From NCBI RefSeq assembly GCF_003852895.1, contig NZ_QUSW01000010.1:1-64000 (forward strand): a DNA stretch of 64,000 nt, read 5' to 3'. Below the pieces are notes generated by a model that did no database searches, was not told the DNA's origin, and saw only the letters and a list, made by a program, of their open reading frames with translations. Both the position numbers and the translations under genes were made by a program. This DNA is from Rhizobacter terrae. GTDB lineage: Bacteria; Pseudomonadota; Gammaproteobacteria; Burkholderiales; Burkholderiaceae_C. The stretch's first letter is position 1, and the number at the start of each line of letters is the position of its first letter. Shown piece by piece: positions 53,105 through 60,838 of this stretch.

Positions 53105-54031
53105 ATGGAACAACTCGACGACGACCTCGTCCAGCGCCTGCACGAAGAGCTGCGCGACAGCTACGACGAAGAGCTGGAACTGGAGCTGGAAGACCGCAGC
53201 GTCGATGCGCTGGCCGGACTGGCCGCCGGCAAGCTCGCGCCGTCCAGCAGCGAAGAGCGGGCCGCGCGCCGGCAGTACTTCAGCGAGCTGTTCCGCCTGC
53301 AGGGCGAGCTGGTGAAGCTGCAGGACTGGGTGGTCAGCACGCGCCACAAGGCGGTCATCCTCTTCGAGGGCCGCGATGCCGCCGGCAAGGGCGGCGTCAT
53401 CAAGCGCATCACCCAGCGCCTGAACCCGCGCGTGTGCCGCGTGGCGGCGCTGCCCGCGCCCAACGACCGCGAGCGCACGCAGTGGTACTTCCAGCGCTAC
53501 GTGGCGCACCTGCCCGCCGCCGGCGAGATCGTGCTGTTCGACCGCAGCTGGTACAACCGCGCCGGCGTCGAACGGGTGATGGGCTTTTGCACCGACGACC
53601 AGTACGAGGAGTTCTTCCGCTCCACGCCGGAGTTCGAGCGCATGCTGGTGCGCTCGGGCATCCAGGTGATCAAGTACTGGTTCTCCATCACCGACGACGA
53701 GCAGCGCCTGCGCTTCATGAGTCGCATCCACGATCCGCTCAAGCAGTGGAAGCTCAGCCCCATGGACCTGGAGTCGCGCCGCCGATGGGAGGACTACACC
53801 CGGGCCAAGGAAGTGATGCTGGAGCGCACCCACATCACCGAGGCGCCATGGTGGGTGGTCGAGGCGGACGACAAGAAGAAGGCACGGCTGAACTGCATCC
53901 ACCACCTGCTCGGCCAGATGCCTTACCAGGAGGTCGATCACCCGGCTATCGAGCTTCCGCCCCGCGAGCGCCACGACGACTATTCGCGCCGGCCGGTGCC
54001 GCGCGAGCTGCTCGTTCCTCAGGTTTACTGA
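53105..54031 (+). CDS. ppk2: Polyphosphate kinase 2
   Basis: The 308-aa protein has an acidic N-terminus, then a single PPK2 domain. The P-loop is EGRDAAGKGGVIKR (from residue 88), followed by RTQWYFQRYVAHLPAAGEIV, LFDRSWYNRAGVERVMGFC, and EAPWWVVEADDKKKARLNCI. PPK2 enzymes use polyphosphate to phosphorylate nucleoside di- or monophosphates, and can run in reverse. Length and motifs are typical of the one-domain class. It lies 12 bases upstream of a phosphate transporter, so uptake and storage of phosphate are probably co-expressed. Confidence 0.94.
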   Translation: MEQLDDDLVQRLHEELRDSYDEELELELEDRSVDALAGLAAGKLAPSSSEERAARRQYFSELFRLQGELVKLQDWVVSTRHKAVILFEGRDAAGKGGVIKRITQRLNPRVCRVAALPAPNDRERTQWYFQRYVAHLPAAGEIVLFDRSWYNRAGVERVMGFCTDDQYEEFFRSTPEFERMLVRSGIQVIKYWFSITDDEQRLRFMSRIHDPLKQWKLSPMDLESRRRWEDYTRAKEVMLERTHITEAPWWVVEADDKKKARLNCIHHLLGQMPYQEVDHPAIELPPRERHDDYSRRPVPRELLVPQVY

Positions 54032-54042
54032 CTGGAGTTCCC

Positions 54043-55662
54043 ATGGATCAAGTCCTGCCCGCGTCGATGGCGGCGCCGTCGCCTGCCGCTTCTTCGCGCC
54101 CCCGCCTCGACCACCAGCCAGGGCCCGTCACGGCCATCATCTTCATCGGCGCGCTGGCGCTGGGGCTGCTGTTCACCGGCTACAGCCTGGTGTCCGACGT
54201 CAACCAGGCGGGCGCACAGACGACCACCTACGTGCCCTACATCCTGCTGGGGGTGGCGCTGCTGATTGCGCTCGGCTTCGAGTTCGTCAACGGTTTCCAC
54301 GACACCGCCAACGCGGTGGCCACCGTCATCTACACGCACTCGCTGCCGCCGAGCGTTGCGGTCGTGTGGTCGGGTCTGTTCAACTTCATCGGCGTGCTGG
54401 TGTCCAGCGGCGCGGTGGCCTTCGGCATCATCTCCTTGCTGCCGGTGGAGCTGATCCTGCAGGTCGGTTCGGGCGCGGGCTTCGCAATGGTGTTCGCGCT
54501 GCTCATCGCGGCCATCGTGTGGAACCTCGGTACCTGGTGGCTGGGGCTGCCGGCGTCGTCGTCGCACACGCTCATCGGATCCATCATCGGCGTGGGCATC
54601 GCCAATGCCTTGATGCATGGGCGCGACGGCACCTCGGGGGTGGACTGGGCCCAGACCACGAAGGTGGGCTACTCGCTGCTGCTGTCGCCCCTGGTGGGGT
54701 TTTGCTGCGCGGCGCTGCTGCTGTTGGCGCTGCGGGCCTTCGTCAAGAACCGCGCGCTGTACGACGAGCCCAAGGGCAACGAGCCGCCGCCGTTGTGGAT
54801 CCGCTTCCTGCTCATCGTGACCTGCACCGGTGTGTCCTTCGCCCACGGCTCCAACGACGGCCAGAAGGGCATGGGGTTGATCATGCTGATCCTCGTGGGC
54901 ACCGTGCCCATGGCCTATGCGCTCAACCGCGCGATGCCGGTGGACCAGATGACGCAGTTCGTGGCGGTGGCGCAGGTCACGCAGCAATCGCTGGTGAAGG
55001 CGGCGCCCGGTGCTGCGCCGGCCGATCCGCGCAAGACGATCTCCGAGTACGTGCGCACCAAGGCGCTGACGCCCGAGGTGGTGCCCGCGCTGGCGGCGTT
55101 GGCCGGCGGCATCGGGGAGCAGGTCAGGTCGCACGGCTCGCTCGCCCGCGTGCCGGCGGAAGCGGTGGCCAACGTTCGCAACGACATGTACCTCACGTCG
55201 GAGGCCATCCGCTTCATCGAGAAAGACAGGGCGGTCAGCTTCGATGCGGACACCAAAGCCAACCTCAAGGCCTTCAAGAAGCAGATCGACGATGCCACCA
55301 AGTTCATTCCGCTGTGGGTGAAGGTGGCGGTGGCCATCGCGCTCGGGCTGGGCACGATGGTGGGCTGGAAACGCATCGTCGTGACGGTGGGCGAGAAGAT
55401 CGGCAAGTCGCACCTCACCTATGCGCAAGGCGCGTCGGCCGAAGTCGTGGCCATGCTCACCATCGGCGCGGCCGACATGTATGGCCTGCCGGTGTCCACC
55501 ACGCACGTGCTGTCGTCGGGCGTGGCCGGCACCATGGCGGCCAACCGCTCGGGATTGCAGATGTCGACCATCCGCAACCTGCTGATGGCCTGGGTGCTGA
55601 CCCTGCCGGCGGCGATCCTGCTGTCGGGTGGGTTGTACTGGCTGTTCAGGCAGCTGTTCTGA
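54043..55662 (+). CDS. Low-affinity inorganic phosphate transporter, Pit/PNaS family
   Basis: From ATG 54043 (GGAGTT upstream) the 539-aa protein has about ten membrane helices and the two inverted Pit signatures: FEFVNGFHDTANAVATVIYT and VSFAHGSNDGQKGMGLIMLI near residue 270. A soluble loop of about 150 residues (about 310-430) separates the two membrane halves. It takes up phosphate or metal-phosphate using the ion gradient. It is coupled to ppk2. Frames extending upstream to 53041 run through ppk2 out of frame and are ignored. Confidence 0.93.
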   Translation: MDQVLPASMAAPSPAASSRPRLDHQPGPVTAIIFIGALALGLLFTGYSLVSDVNQAGAQTTTYVPYILLGVALLIALGFEFVNGFHDTANAVATVIYTHSLPPSVAVVWSGLFNFIGVLVSSGAVAFGIISLLPVELILQVGSGAGFAMVFALLIAAIVWNLGTWWLGLPASSSHTLIGSIIGVGIANALMHGRDGTSGVDWAQTTKVGYSLLLSPLVGFCCAALLLLALRAFVKNRALYDEPKGNEPPPLWIRFLLIVTCTGVSFAHGSNDGQKGMGLIMLILVGTVPMAYALNRAMPVDQMTQFVAVAQVTQQSLVKAAPGAAPADPRKTISEYVRTKALTPEVVPALAALAGGIGEQVRSHGSLARVPAEAVANVRNDMYLTSEAIRFIEKDRAVSFDADTKANLKAFKKQIDDATKFIPLWVKVAVAIALGLGTMVGWKRIVVTVGEKIGKSHLTYAQGASAEVVAMLTIGAADMYGLPVSTTHVLSSGVAGTMAANRSGLQMSTIRNLLMAWVLTLPAAILLSGGLYWLFRQLF

Positions 55663-55672
55663 GCGAGGGCCG

Positions 55673-56902
55673 TCAGGCCTTGTGCGCGCGCCTGGGCAGG
55701 AGCGCCGCCACCAGGCCCAGCAAGGGCAGGTAGGCGATGGCCTCGTAGACGAACGCGATGCTGGTCCGGTCAGCCAGCAGGCCCAGCACCGCGGCGCCCA
55801 GGCCGCCCATGCCGAAGGCGAAGCCGAAGAAGAGCCCCGACACCATGCCCACCTTGCCGGGCATCAGCTCCTGGGCGTAGACGAGGATGGCCGAGAAGGC
55901 CGACGACAGCACAAGGCCGATGGCGACGGTCAGCGCCGTCGTCCAGAACAGGTTGGCGTGCGGCAGCAGCAAGGCAAACGGCGCCACGCCCAGGATGGAC
56001 GCCCAGATGACAGGCTTGCGGCCGATGCGGTCGCCGATGGGGCCGCCAGCCACCGTGCCGATCGCCGAGGCGAACAGGAAGATGAACAGGTGCAGCTGCG
56101 CGCTTTGCACCGACAGGCCGAAGCGGTCGATGAGGTAGAAGGTGTAGAAGCTGCTGAGGCCCGCCACGTAGAAATACTTGGAGAAGATCAGCACCAGCAA
56201 CACCACGATCGCGCCGGCCACCACGCGGGGCGGGTAGGGCGCGTCGGCAACGGGCTTCTTCGCGCCAGGCGCGGCGATGTGGTGCGTGGCATACCAGCGG
56301 CTCACCTGGAGCAGCAGCACGATGCCCAGGAGCGCGGCCAGCCCGAACCACGCCACGCTGCGCTGGCCGAAGGGCACGATCACCGCGGCGGCCAGCAGCG
56401 GCCCGATGGCGGTGCCCGTGTTGCCGCCCACCTGGAAGACCGACTGCGCAAAGCCGTGCTTGCCGCCGGACGCCAGCCGTGCGATGCGCGACGACTCGGG
56501 ATGGAAGATGGACGAGCCGATGCCCACGAAGGCGGCGGCCAGCAGCACCACGCCGAAGCTGGGCGCCATGGCCAGCAGCAGCAGGCCGATCAGCGTGGAG
56601 GTCATCCCGATCGGCAGCGAGTAGCGCTGCGGCCGGCGGTCGGTGAACAGGCCCACGAGTGGCTGCAGCAGCGACGCCGTCAACTGGTAGGTCAGCGTGA
56701 TGAGGCCGACCTGGCCGAAGCTCAGGGTGAACTCGCCCTTGAGGATGGGATACATCGCCAGGATCAGCGACTGCATCATGTCGTTGACCATGTGCGCACC
56801 GCTGATGGCGCCCAGGATGCCGTAGGCCGGCTTCGTCGTGGCAGGCCGGGCCGGGGCGATGGTGCCGGAAGTGTCGAGGGCGGCTGTGGCTGAATTCGTC
56901 AT
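55673..56902 (-). CDS. MFS transporter, fosmidomycin-resistance (Fsr)-like
   Basis: The 409-aa protein has 12 predicted membrane helices and major-facilitator features: AHMVNDMMQSLILAMYPILK, YQLTASLLQPLVGLFTDRRP with the D-R-x-x-R loop, and a second-half GPIGDRIGRKPVIWASILGV. The N-terminal pattern HMVNDMMQS is characteristic of the Fsr subfamily, which exports fosmidomycin and other drugs. The start at 56902 follows an Ala/Thr-rich leader of about 25 residues. It is convergent with the phosphate transporter, 10 bases apart. Substrate is inferred from family. Confidence 0.9.
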   Translation of the reverse strand: MTNSATAALDTSGTIAPARPATTKPAYGILGAISGAHMVNDMMQSLILAMYPILKGEFTLSFGQVGLITLTYQLTASLLQPLVGLFTDRRPQRYSLPIGMTSTLIGLLLLAMAPSFGVVLLAAAFVGIGSSIFHPESSRIARLASGGKHGFAQSVFQVGGNTGTAIGPLLAAAVIVPFGQRSVAWFGLAALLGIVLLLQVSRWYATHHIAAPGAKKPVADAPYPPRVVAGAIVVLLVLIFSKYFYVAGLSSFYTFYLIDRFGLSVQSAQLHLFIFLFASAIGTVAGGPIGDRIGRKPVIWASILGVAPFALLLPHANLFWTTALTVAIGLVLSSAFSAILVYAQELMPGKVGMVSGLFFGFAFGMGGLGAAVLGLLADRTSIAFVYEAIAYLPLLGLVAALLPRRAHKA

Positions 56903-57020
56903 TGAAGCTTTGGCGCGAGAAGGATCGGCAATCCGGAATTGTCTGAATTCCAGTGGCGTCTGTCTCGCGACAATGAGTCAATCACTATCGAGAAAGAGAC
57001 ATGGTCCGTCCTGGGACAGG

Positions 57021-57767
57021 TCAATCGCCCGGATCTTCGTCATCGCTGAGCAACTGCTCGAGCCGGCGCGGATGGTTGTTGAGGAAGTCCCGGGTGACGG
57101 CATAGTGCTCGGTGTCTTCGTAGGCGACCTCGCTGATGCCTGCGCGATCGAACTGGATGATCTTGGCGTGTGGGTAGGACAGCAGGATCGGCGAGTGCGT
57201 GGCAATCACGAACTGCGACGAGTCTTCGACGAGCTGATGGATGGCGCTCAGGGCCGCCAGTTGCCGGCTGGGCGACAGCGCGGCTTCGGGTTCGTCCAGA
57301 AGATAGAGCCCGTTGCCCTTGAGCTTGTGCAGCAGCACGGCCATGAACGACTCGCCGTGCGACCTGGCATGGAGCGACCCACCGTAGCCATCGACGTAGC
57401 CGACCTCGTCCATGTAGGAGGCCACGTTGAAGAAGCTCTCGGCCCGCAGGAAGTAGCCGTCCTTGGGCTGGGGCACGCCGCGCGCCACCCGCAGGACTTC
57501 GTGCAGCGGGGAGACGGATTCAACGGTGCGGAACTGGACGTTCTTCGTGCCGCCCTCGGGGCCGAAGCCCAACGCGATGGCGAGCGCCTCCATCACCGTC
57601 GACTTGCCTGAACCGTTCTCGCCGACGAAGAAGGTGACGTTGGGATGGAACTCGATGTTGTCGAGTTCGCGCACCGCGGGAATGTTGAACGGGTACTCGT
57701 CGAAGTTGAGTTCGGCGTCCGGCCGGAACGATGCGTGCAGCAGATGGGGCTTGAGTCGTCTGGGCAT
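57021..57767 (-). CDS. AAA family ATPase, ABC/SMC-like (single-domain)
   Basis: The 248-aa protein has FHPNVTFFVGENGSGKSTVM with Walker A at residues 49-56, an ABC-type signature in HARSHGESFMAVL, the Walker B LYLLDEPEAALSPSRQL and the switch His in FVIATHSPILLSYP. This is the stand-alone ATPase type related to SMC/RecF-like and some defence or stress ATPases. It has no membrane segments and no transporter partner nearby. The C-terminal tail is acidic (LLSDDEDPGD). Role unknown; energy-driven conformational work on DNA or protein is inferred. Confidence 0.85.
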   Translation of the reverse strand: MPRRLKPHLLHASFRPDAELNFDEYPFNIPAVRELDNIEFHPNVTFFVGENGSGKSTVMEALAIALGFGPEGGTKNVQFRTVESVSPLHEVLRVARGVPQPKDGYFLRAESFFNVASYMDEVGYVDGYGGSLHARSHGESFMAVLLHKLKGNGLYLLDEPEAALSPSRQLAALSAIHQLVEDSSQFVIATHSPILLSYPHAKIIQFDRAGISEVAYEDTEHYAVTRDFLNNHPRRLEQLLSDDEDPGD

Positions 57768-57840
57768 GTCGGTTCCGGTGCTGTCGAATCTTCAGCGCTT
57801 GCTGCGCATCACAAGGGGAGCAGCTCGTTGGCGACGACGC

Positions 57841-58119
57841 TCATTTGTCGGGCGACGACTGCATGACGTAGACGATGCCGAAGGCGCCGACGGAGACGGT
57901 CCGATCGTTCACCGTGGTGAAGGACGCGACGCTCCAGGAGTGATACGTCGACGTGAACGCGGTGAGGGCGCCCAGGCCCAACGCGCCGGCGATGGGTGTG
58001 CGTTCGGCGATCACTTCCTTGATCTTGCTGCGGTGCCGTTCGGGCGAGGGGTTCAGCAGGACGGCCAGGGCCAGCAGGACCGCGACGATGGTGATGAAGA
58101 CCAGGGATTTCTTTGACAT
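57841..58119 (-). CDS. Small membrane or exported protein, unknown function (92 aa)
   Basis: The protein has an N-terminal hydrophobic helix (LVFITIVAVLLALAVLLNPS), a short charged stretch and a second weaker hydrophobic segment (TPIAGALGLGALTAFTSTYH). The C-terminal part is strand-rich and ends FGIVYVMQSSPDK. I recognise no family. It sits between the AAA ATPase and another orphan gene on the same strand, with short spacing, so co-transcription is possible. Confidence 0.6.
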   Translation of the reverse strand: MSKKSLVFITIVAVLLALAVLLNPSPERHRSKIKEVIAERTPIAGALGLGALTAFTSTYHSWSVASFTTVNDRTVSVGAFGIVYVMQSSPDK

Positions 58120-58140
58120 GGTGCGAAGCTTACCGGACGG

Positions 58141-58575
58141 TCACTCGTCTGAATGCTCTCGGAAGGGGTAGACGGTGATCCGGAAATCCAGTCCAAGTCT
58201 GGCGGCCCGTGCAAGCGTGGAACTGGGCAGCGTCATGTGGATCGGTGGGGACTCGAGGCCCCCATCGAAGCCGTAGTCGAATACGCGAGACGTGCACGAT
58301 TGCCATGCCTGCATGAGTGCTGACGGCAAGGTTTCAAGGATGTCGAGCAGGTGGTCCGTGCACGCCTTGGGGTCGCTGTTCAAGCGACCCTTGGTCAGTG
58401 CCTCCAGGGCGAGCCGGAATCCAGAGTCGGTGGGGCCGCAGAACAGGATGAACACACGGCCCTTCAAGTGTTGCGCGAGTGGTGCCAGGTCTGACGCTGC
58501 GTCGAGTTCCAGATCGAGGTTCAGGAAGCTCGCGGAGGCAGCGGCAGTCACGGACGGGGCTCCCGAGGCCTTCAA
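58141..58575 (-). CDS. Hypothetical protein (144 aa)
   Basis: No family is recognised. The product appears cytoplasmic: SASFLNLDLELDAASDLAPL is followed by LKGRVFILFCGPTDSGFRLA and a helical C-terminal half; a region VYPFREHSDE ends the chain. Its ATG overlaps the stop of the frameshifted exported gene upstream (ATGA), suggesting translational coupling. Function cannot be inferred. Confidence 0.6.
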   Translation of the reverse strand: MKASGAPSVTAAASASFLNLDLELDAASDLAPLAQHLKGRVFILFCGPTDSGFRLALEALTKGRLNSDPKACTDHLLDILETLPSALMQAWQSCTSRVFDYGFDGGLESPPIHMTLPSSTLARAARLGLDFRITVYPFREHSDE

Positions 58576-59122
58576 GGCTGCTTCAATTCAAAACCCGCTC
58601 GCAGCGGCAGCTCGACCTTGCGCATCGCGTCACGAAGCTTCACCTCGACCACCCAGTTGCCAGGCGGATCATTGGCATCTCCAGAGAACGCGACCACCGG
58701 GGCGGAGAGGTACACGTTGTGCGGATCTCCCTTGATCGGACCGGCGTAGCAGGCCTCGTCTTTCCGGTCGACTTCCGCTTTGCCGGTGGGAGAAAGAATC
58801 CGCAGGTCGCATCGCACGTTGGCATTGCCGCGTGCATCGAGTTTCGGGTTGGCAAAGAAGATCAGAACGAACACCTTCTTGCCTACGGCACTGTTCCCGC
58901 CTTGTTGAAGTTGGGTTTGGTGTCCGGCGGCGTGTTCCACTTTTTCAGCCAGTCCTCGTCCGTCGTCACGAGCACCGAGCCGGCGAAGTCGTTGGCGGAC
59001 TTCATCGACTCGCTGTCGGCGACGCGTTGGCCGCCGCCGTCGATCCAACCGCTGGATTGAGCGTGTGCAGAGCCGGAGAGGAGGAACACGCTGGTGATGA
59101 GGGCTGAGGTGAGGTTCTTCAT
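58572..59122 (-). pseudogene. Exported protein gene split by a frameshift near 58885
   Basis: One frame begins at ATG 59122 with a signal peptide (MKNLTSALITSVFLLSGSAH), continues VLVTTDEDWLKKWNTPPDTK and stops at TAG 58883-58885. Immediately after, the other frame continues the same kind of sequence (GKKVFVLIFFANPKLDARGN, CDLRILSPTGKAEVDRKDEA, PPGNWVVEVKLRDAMRKVEL) to 58572. Together they make a periplasmic protein of about 180 aa. One missing base near 58885 would explain it. It may be a true mutation, a sequencing error, or less likely programmed frameshifting. The function of this secreted family is unknown to me. Confidence 0.65.
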
Positions 59123-59176
59123 GTCAAATTCATGCTTCTTCGATGGTGACACGGCCCGCCAGTGGAAGAAGCCGCC

Positions 59177-59392
59177 TCACTGCCTCGCCGAGAATCTGAG
59201 CCGCGAGTGGCCGGTCCACCAGGTGATCGCAGACGTGTACAGACCATCGGGCGACAGTTCTATCGAGACAGCCGGATTCTTGCCAGCCGATTGGTCAATG
59301 GCTCGCAATGCAGACAGGAGATTTCCACCGGTGGTGCCGCTGAGTGCGGCCTGTGCTCCTTCTGAAAGGCGAATGATGTATTCGACGCCCAT
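59177..59392 (-). CDS. Small hypothetical protein (71 aa)
   Basis: From ATG 59392, preceded by GGAGACC, the product reads MGVEYIIRLSEGAQAALSGT and ends FSARQ. It resembles a small alpha/beta protein with no export signal. An alternative GTG start at 59458 would overlap the stop of the YiiX-like gene (GTGA) and add 22 residues. The placement directly after that peptidase-like gene suggests one transcript. No family is recognised. Confidence 0.55.
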   Translation of the reverse strand: MGVEYIIRLSEGAQAALSGTTGGNLLSALRAIDQSAGKNPAVSIELSPDGLYTSAITWWTGHSRLRFSARQ

Positions 59393-59454
59393 GGCTGGTC
59401 TCCGTCTTATTCGTGTGTTCCGAAGTTCAGCTGCGCTGTCCGTGGTGTATGCCG

Positions 59455-60075
59455 TCACTGCTCAGAGACTGTCACCAGCAGTGGTGAATCGAACATGGAA
59501 GCTGGCGAGATGACCGTCTCGTCAAGCGGGATGCGAGTGCCATAGCGTTCCTGCATCTTGGTCTTGACGGCCGGATCTGACAGGTTGAAGTCCCGCACGT
59601 GTTGCAGCGTTCCGATTCGGATGCCCAGCGCGCGGTCATACGCCTTCCACACAAGTTCGGAGCAGTAGATGCTGTCGTCGGACCAACCGAAGACAAGGTC
59701 GTAGGGTCGACCGACGAACCGGCCGCCAGCCTCGCGAAGCTGCTGGAGCGCCTGTGGTGTCAACTGGGTATCCGCATCCCGCAGGCGCTTGGCGATGAAG
59801 TGATGTCCGATGCCGCGAGCCACCCATTGGTCCAGCGGCGTGTACTGCACCGTTGAAATTGCTTCAAGGACATACGGTTTCCCGTGGCGGTGGACGACCA
59901 TGCCCATGTGGCTGTACTTCGAGCCGGTCGCCCGCTGGACAGCGATGGACTGCGAGGAGCGGGAGGTCTGAAAGACAAGGTCTCCATCGTTCAGCGCCGG
60001 TTCCGCGTGGACGGCGGCGACGAACATGAACACGGCCGCACCGAATGCAGGATGAAGATTCCTCAGGAAATTCAT
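59455..60075 (-). CDS. YiiX/YebB-like permuted NlpC/P60 cysteine hydrolase, exported
   Basis: The 206-aa protein has a signal peptide ending near VHAEP. The permuted papain-like pattern follows: LNDGDLVFQTSRSSQSIAVQ, catalytic-type H56 in SKYSHMGMVVHRHG, VLEAISTVQYTPLDQWVARG, and C138 in WSDDSIYCSELVWKAY. In YiiX/YebB-type enzymes the order of His and Cys is swapped relative to normal NlpC/P60. They cleave amide or ester bonds in the envelope; the substrate is uncertain. Length is typical. It is translated ahead of the small gene below it. Confidence 0.88.
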   Translation of the reverse strand: MNFLRNLHPAFGAAVFMFVAAVHAEPALNDGDLVFQTSRSSQSIAVQRATGSKYSHMGMVVHRHGKPYVLEAISTVQYTPLDQWVARGIGHHFIAKRLRDADTQLTPQALQQLREAGGRFVGRPYDLVFGWSDDSIYCSELVWKAYDRALGIRIGTLQHVRDFNLSDPAVKTKMQERYGTRIPLDETVISPASMFDSPLLVTVSEQ

Positions 60076-60168
60076 AGGAGCGGAGGAGGCCGGCGCGCAA
60101 GGCAGGCATCGGGTTCGATGCCCCGACAGTACACCACATGCAGCCTGTGAGCTCCGCCCGAGCCCGCA

Positions 60169-60750
60169 TCACTTCGCCCCGCTCGCCGCCTGAGCATTCG
60201 GCGCGACCCGCTTGTCCGACGTGCCCAGAATGGCCATGTGCCGCTGCATCAACAACTCGCTGAGCTTGTCGAAATACTGCCGCGGGTTCTCCCCCTGCTT
60301 GCTCAGGAACTCATACCCCAGGTGCTCGATGCCCGCGGCCGCGGCGCGGTTGGCCTGCCATTTGCGCTGGAAGTCGCCGCCCGTCGACACGGTGATCATG
60401 ATTGCCGCCGCCACCGTGAACAGCGCCGCCACATCCTTCTTCACCTTCTCGTCCTGGATGATCGACTCCAGCTTGAGGATGAGCCCCGACAGCGCGCCCA
60501 GGATCGCGGCGGCCCACGCGAAGCCCCAGTACAGCCCGCTCCACATCGCGGCGATTTGCCGCGTCTCGGTGTAGTTGCCGATGATGGCCTTGGCGACCAT
60601 CGCCTTCTCCGCGTCCTTGCCGCTGATCACCGGCTCCATCGTGGCCAGCAGCGTCTCGCCGCGAAGGTGACTCTCGTTCTCGCCGAAGTAGAAGACGGCG
60701 GCGCCGATCAGGAGGATGGCGCCCAGCAGCAAGGTGATTTGGGTTTTCAT
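60169..60750 (-). CDS. Inner-membrane protein of unknown function (193 aa)
   Basis: The product has an N-terminal membrane helix (TLLLGAILLIGAAVFYF) and two more hydrophobic segments (MWSGLYWGFAWAAAILGALS and ALFTVAAAIMITVST). A periplasmic-type charged region lies between the first and second, and the C-terminal 70 residues are helical (EFLSKQGENPRQYFDKLSEL). The layout resembles small SLATT/DUF4231-like membrane proteins, but this is a weak resemblance. It lies between the peptidase and the molybdenum hydroxylase genes with its own spacing on both sides. Confidence 0.65.
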   Translation of the reverse strand: MKTQITLLLGAILLIGAAVFYFGENESHLRGETLLATMEPVISGKDAEKAMVAKAIIGNYTETRQIAAMWSGLYWGFAWAAAILGALSGLILKLESIIQDEKVKKDVAALFTVAAAIMITVSTGGDFQRKWQANRAAAAGIEHLGYEFLSKQGENPRQYFDKLSELLMQRHMAILGTSDKRVAPNAQAASGAK

Positions 60751-60838
60751 GGCGTGTGGCTCCCGTGCGCAACGAAGCGCACAGGCTACGCCCAGGCCCC
60801 AGGCGAGGGAATCCCTTCGTTGATGGAGGACGCGCCGT

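Noticed and set aside
53041-55662. An 873-codon frame covering ppk2 and the phosphate transporter
   Set aside because: Only the part from ATG 54043 is protein-like; upstream it is the wrong frame of ppk2.
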